Below, in pieces: positions 60,974-64,000 of a DNA stretch of 64,000 nucleotides. Position 1 is the first letter of the stretch, and each line of letters begins with the position of its first letter. The notes beneath the pieces were generated by a model. The model was not told the origin of the DNA. It saw nothing but the letters and a program-made list of their open reading frames with translations, and did not search any database. The stretch lies in contig CALKIW010000071.1 of the NCBI GenBank assembly GCA_937995875.1, positions 14,245-78,244 on the forward strand, read 5' to 3'. This DNA is from an uncultured Bacteroidales bacterium (GTDB lineage Bacteria > Bacteroidota > Bacteroidia > Bacteroidales > Bacteroidaceae). The position numbers were made by a program, and so were the translations under genes.

Positions 60974-62131
60974 ATGCATAGTGAATTAAGGAAGTTTGAT
61001 TCCATCCGCCCGTTTGAGCCGGAGGAATTGCCTGAGGTTTACGACCGGTTGTTGGCCGATCCGCAGTTTCAGTCCGTATTGAAACACCTCTATCCGGATG
61101 TTCCTCTGGAGATGGTGGCACGGAAGATGAAGGCATGCAAGACCAATCTGGAGTTTCAGAAAGCGTTTTGCTATGACTTTATCAAAAACTTGTTGGCTAA
61201 GGCTGCCGACGGTTACGAGATGGATGCCTCACAGATAGACAATAGCAAGCGTTACACATTCGTCAGCAATCACCGCGACATTGTGCTCGATGCTTCCATC
61301 CTCGATGTGCTGCTTATCGATGCGGGATTTGATACCACGTGTGAGATTGCCATCGGCGACAACCTTCTGTCGCTGCCTTGGGTTAGGGATTTGGTGCGTG
61401 TCAACAAGAGTTTTATCGTGCATCGTGGAGTGACGATGCGCGAGATGCTCAGGGCCAGCAAGCAGTTGTCGGAATATATGCACTATGCCATTGCGGAGAA
61501 GAAAGAGAGCACCTGGATCGCTCAGCGGTCGGGACGAGCTAAGGATTCAGACGACCGCACTTCCGAAACCGTACTCAAGATGATGACAATGGCGGGCGAG
61601 GGCAATTTGGTGGAAAGACTGAAGGCCTTGCATATAGTTCCGTTGAGCATTTCGTATGAGTACGACCCGTGTGATTTTCTGAAAGCTGCCGAGCTTCAGC
61701 AGCGGCGTGATGATGCCGACTGGAAAAAGGGACCCAAAGACGACATCATATCCATGCAGACAGGCATTATGGGCTACAAGGGGCATATTCATTATTACTG
61801 CGCACCGTGTATCGATGATTTTCTTGACACCATACCGGCCGATATGCCCAAGTCCGATATATTCAACCTGCTGGCTCATCACATTGATCGGGAAATTCAT
61901 CGCCATTACAGACTTTATCCTTCCAACTACATCGCACTGGACGAGTTGAGAGGCAACCGAGGCTTTGCGTCGAAATACACTGCTGCGGAGAAACTCCGTT
62001 TCGAACAATATCTGGCCGGACAGCTTGCCAAGATAGACTTGCCCAATAAGGATGAGGCTTATCTGCGTGAGCGTCTTCTCACGATGTATGCCAACCCGGC
62101 TATTAACTATATGGCGGCAAAACAAGATTAG
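60974..62131 (+). CDS. PlsB/PlsC-type acyltransferase domain protein
   Basis: 385 residues from MHSELRKFDSIRPFEPEELP at 60974; an upstream ATG at 60905 adds a non-family stretch. The acyltransferase His-Asp box is RYTFVSNHRDIVLDASILDV (His then five residues then Asp, as in glsA here), followed by FIVHRGVTMREMLRASKQLS and STWIAQRSGRAKDSDDRTSE. It probably acylates glycerol-3-phosphate or a lyso-lipid. No membrane helix is evident. It is 124 bp after ddl and 6 bp before a NigD-like lipoprotein. Confidence 0.82.
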   Translation: MHSELRKFDSIRPFEPEELPEVYDRLLADPQFQSVLKHLYPDVPLEMVARKMKACKTNLEFQKAFCYDFIKNLLAKAADGYEMDASQIDNSKRYTFVSNHRDIVLDASILDVLLIDAGFDTTCEIAIGDNLLSLPWVRDLVRVNKSFIVHRGVTMREMLRASKQLSEYMHYAIAEKKESTWIAQRSGRAKDSDDRTSETVLKMMTMAGEGNLVERLKALHIVPLSISYEYDPCDFLKAAELQQRRDDADWKKGPKDDIISMQTGIMGYKGHIHYYCAPCIDDFLDTIPADMPKSDIFNLLAHHIDREIHRHYRLYPSNYIALDELRGNRGFASKYTAAEKLRFEQYLAGQLAKIDLPNKDEAYLRERLLTMYANPAINYMAAKQD

Positions 62132-62136
62132 AAGGT

Positions 62137-62793
62137 ATGCGCAGTTGGAAAACATCATCTTTGGCTTTCCTTTTCGTGATGGGAATGGCAGCATGCGAAG
62201 TCGATGATTACGCTTCGGGCGACGGACGCTATTCCTATATGCGTGCCGATTTCGGTATGCTTCATACAACGGCTGATGGCAGGGCCGACTATGTGCTGAC
62301 CGACGACGGAGACTCTATAGCCTTTTCCAAGCTCTCAACCGTAAAATGGAAGGCAGCGGTCGATACCCTTTGGCGTGCATTGGTGTATCATGATGTGGCT
62401 TCCAAAGAAATGTTTTCTGCTACGCCTGTAGGTGTCGTGACGCCTACAAAGTTATCGCAAATGGAGAAGATTTCCACCGACCCGCTCACCATCAACAGTT
62501 TATGGGTGGGTGGTGGTTTCCTTAATATCGGCTTCGCGGTGAAAGCGGGACAGACCGACAGTATCGAGGTGCAACAACAGGTAGGACTGGTTTTGGAAAA
62601 TATTGCGGTCAGCGTTATGGGAGACAAAATCGTCAGTCTCCGCATGGTGCATGCCCAGAATGGAGTTCCCGAATATTATACTGTGCGCGGATATATGAGT
62701 ATGCCCCTTACAAAAGATATGCAAGGGGCAGTTATTCGGCTGAGGGCCAATACATATGCGGGCGAAAAGTTTTTCCTTAACTACGGAAAATGA
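62137..62793 (+). CDS. NigD-like lipoprotein
   Basis: 218 residues with a lipoprotein signal (MGMAAC, acylated Cys about 20). The C-terminal all-beta region has VKAGQTDSIEVQQQVGLVLE and LRANTYAGEKFFLNYGK, as in NigD-like proteins that are widespread in Bacteroidales. NigD was named for a bacteriocin-locus gene; its function is unknown. Probably co-transcribed with the acyltransferase, 6 bp upstream. Confidence 0.8.
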   Translation: MRSWKTSSLAFLFVMGMAACEVDDYASGDGRYSYMRADFGMLHTTADGRADYVLTDDGDSIAFSKLSTVKWKAAVDTLWRALVYHDVASKEMFSATPVGVVTPTKLSQMEKISTDPLTINSLWVGGGFLNIGFAVKAGQTDSIEVQQQVGLVLENIAVSVMGDKIVSLRMVHAQNGVPEYYTVRGYMSMPLTKDMQGAVIRLRANTYAGEKFFLNYGK

Positions 62794-62808
62794 TGCCTGA
62801 GAAAATCA

Positions 62809-63843
62809 TTACGGTTGCATCACTATCGTTCTTAATTCTTCCACTTCTTCCTCAGTTGTAGCCCAACTGGTTACGAATCGGCAAATGGTGTGTCTTTTGT
62901 CGTATTTGCCCCATACGGTAAAATGGACGTGTTTCGACAGCCGGGCCATCTCGTCGTTGTGTATAACGATAAACTGCTGGTTGGTGGGGGAGTCAATGTA
63001 GAAGTCGTAGCCTTTCTCCTTGAAAATACCTTTTACTTTCATGGCCATATTGATGGCATGGCGGGAAATGTCAAAATACAGATTGTTGGTGAACAAAGCG
63101 TCAAACTGCAAACCTATGGCGCGCCCTTTAGCCACAAGTGCCCCGTGTTGTTTGATGATGTTGAAAAAGTGGGGATGGGCATTGTTGTGGGTGAAAACGA
63201 CGGTTTCTCCGCATAGCGCGCCCACTTTTGTGCCACCGATATAAAATGCATCGCAGTGCTTGGCGAGAAACGGAAGCGTGATGTCGTTTGGCTCAGCCAT
63301 GAGTCCGTAGCCCAAACGGGCACCGTCTACATAGAGCGGCATCTCGTATTTTTGGCAAACCTTATACAGATTATCAAGTTCTCGTGCCGTGTAGAGCGTG
63401 CCCAACTCGGTGGGGAAAGTGATGTAGACCATACCGGGATAGACGCAGTGTTCGGCATTGCCGTCGTGCAGAAACTCATCCATATAGCTGTCAAGGTCGT
63501 GAGCATCCATCTTTCCGTTTTTGCCTTTCAGGGTAATCACCTTGTGCTCCGTAAACTCAATGGCTCCTGCTTCGTGGGTGTTGATATGCCCTGTGTCTAC
63601 AGAAACCACGCCCTCGTAGGTGTGGAGCAGCGAGTCGATGACTGTGGCGTTGGTCTGTGTGCCGCCGACAAGAAACCAAATCTGGGCATCGGGAGCACCA
63701 CAGGCCGCCTTGATTTTGGCTTTGGCTCTCTCCGACCATTGGTCGTAACCGTATGTCAGACTTCTCGTGTCGTTGGTCTCCACGAGGTGTTTCAAAACAG
63801 CGGGGTGTGTGCCGTTGTTGTAATCCGATTCAAAAGACAGCAT
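62809..63843 (-). CDS. ltaE: Low-specificity L-threonine aldolase (PLP)
   Basis: 344 residues. Fold type I PLP enzyme: LSFESDYNNGTHPAVLKHLV at the N-terminus, LVGGTQTNATVIDSLLHTYE, VDGARLGYGLM (Asp to the pyridine N) and FYIGGTKVGALCGETVVFTH with the Schiff-base Lys. It splits L-threonine (or allo-threonine) to glycine and acetaldehyde, a possible glycine source for the glycine lipids made by GlsAB, which is speculation. Own promoter (TATCTTTG, 63864-63871). It converges with the NigD-like gene. Confidence 0.9.
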   Translation of the reverse strand: MLSFESDYNNGTHPAVLKHLVETNDTRSLTYGYDQWSERAKAKIKAACGAPDAQIWFLVGGTQTNATVIDSLLHTYEGVVSVDTGHINTHEAGAIEFTEHKVITLKGKNGKMDAHDLDSYMDEFLHDGNAEHCVYPGMVYITFPTELGTLYTARELDNLYKVCQKYEMPLYVDGARLGYGLMAEPNDITLPFLAKHCDAFYIGGTKVGALCGETVVFTHNNAHPHFFNIIKQHGALVAKGRAIGLQFDALFTNNLYFDISRHAINMAMKVKGIFKEKGYDFYIDSPTNQQFIVIHNDEMARLSKHVHFTVWGKYDKRHTICRFVTSWATTEEEVEELRTIVMQP

Positions 63844-63863
63844 AGGCTTTTAATTTTTGGCTA

Positions 63864-63871
63864 CAAAGATA
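63864..63871 (-). promoter_or_regulatory. -7 element of the threonine aldolase gene
   Basis: Minus-strand TATCTTTG; a TTTG lies 23 nt further upstream (63898-63895), slightly beyond the usual spacing. Start near 63857. Nothing else is seen to the window end. Confidence 0.65.
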
Positions 63872-64000
63872 ATGAAAAAGGCTGTCAGTTGATACAAAAA
63901 AACATTTAAAATAAATATTTCCTACATTTTCATGCTGACGGCAAAAGGTGCTGCCCCTCAAAAAGTTTACATGGAAACGCCAAAAAAAAGCGCTCAGGTA

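Overview
The window is a chromosomal segment from a member of the Bacteroidota, most likely order Bacteroidales and probably a Prevotella-like organism. The evidence is internal. Upstream of many genes and tRNAs there is the phylum-specific promoter form TTTG-N19..21-TAnnTTTG, and ribosome binding sites lack Shine-Dalgarno sequences. The gene content also fits: a glsA/glsB glycine-lipid pair, NigD-like and DUF4292 lipoproteins, GH95 fucosidase, KDG kinase, and a dcw cluster with PASTA-tailed FtsI. There is no sign of phage, insertion sequence or CRISPR. Most of the window is core genome with long intergenic spacers.

Layout. 1-2432: edge of a polysaccharide-utilisation locus (GH95 fucosidase and the start of the next secreted protein). 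2568-7332: gyrB, rpsT, tRNA-Glu, recO, a small HTH protein and YqeY. 7983-24364, minus strand: the division and cell-wall cluster mraZ-rsmH-ftsL-ftsI-murE-mraY-murD-ftsW-murG-murC-ftsQ-ftsA-ftsZ, headed by a recognisable MraZ operator and closed by a strong terminator. 25269-27122: glsA-glsB (glycine lipids). 27323-33838: dgt opposite dut, TPR protein, DUF4292 lipoprotein and EnvC-type protein. 33931-43541: M20 hydrolase, acyl-CoA ligase, prfB, a small membrane protein, CYTH, VanZ, two tandem sodium:solute symporters and an HhH protein. 43673-43968: tRNA-Pro and tRNA-Phe. 44343-50814: murF, folP, cdaA and pta-ackA. 50964-56807: KDG kinase, rpmH, a structured RNA, efp, GT2, radC, MIP18 and lpxH. 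57772-63843: PASTA protein, rluD, ddl, acyltransferase, NigD-like lipoprotein and threonine aldolase.

Functional theme. Nearly the whole path to septal peptidoglycan is here: UDP-MurNAc ligation (murC, D, E, F; ddl), the lipid steps (mraY, murG), polymerisation and cross-linking (ftsW, ftsI), the scaffold (ftsQ, L, A, Z), and an EnvC-like factor. Envelope lipid genes (glsAB, lpxH, two other acyltransferases) and a c-di-AMP synthase sit alongside.

Least explained features: (1) a dispersed intergenic element of 380-382 bp (copies at 4987, 35142 and 45884, an inverted, slightly shorter copy at 57127, and a diverged relative at 24781), each carrying an array of about four 22-bp units with palindromic character; (2) a roughly 265-nt, highly structured RNA with its own promoter between rpmH and efp (52511-52780) that I cannot assign to a known family; (3) two families of AT-rich local repeats at 44.1 and 49.5 kb and a pyrimidine-rich tandem array at 57.0 kb. 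These are read by eye; no alignment or covariance search was run.
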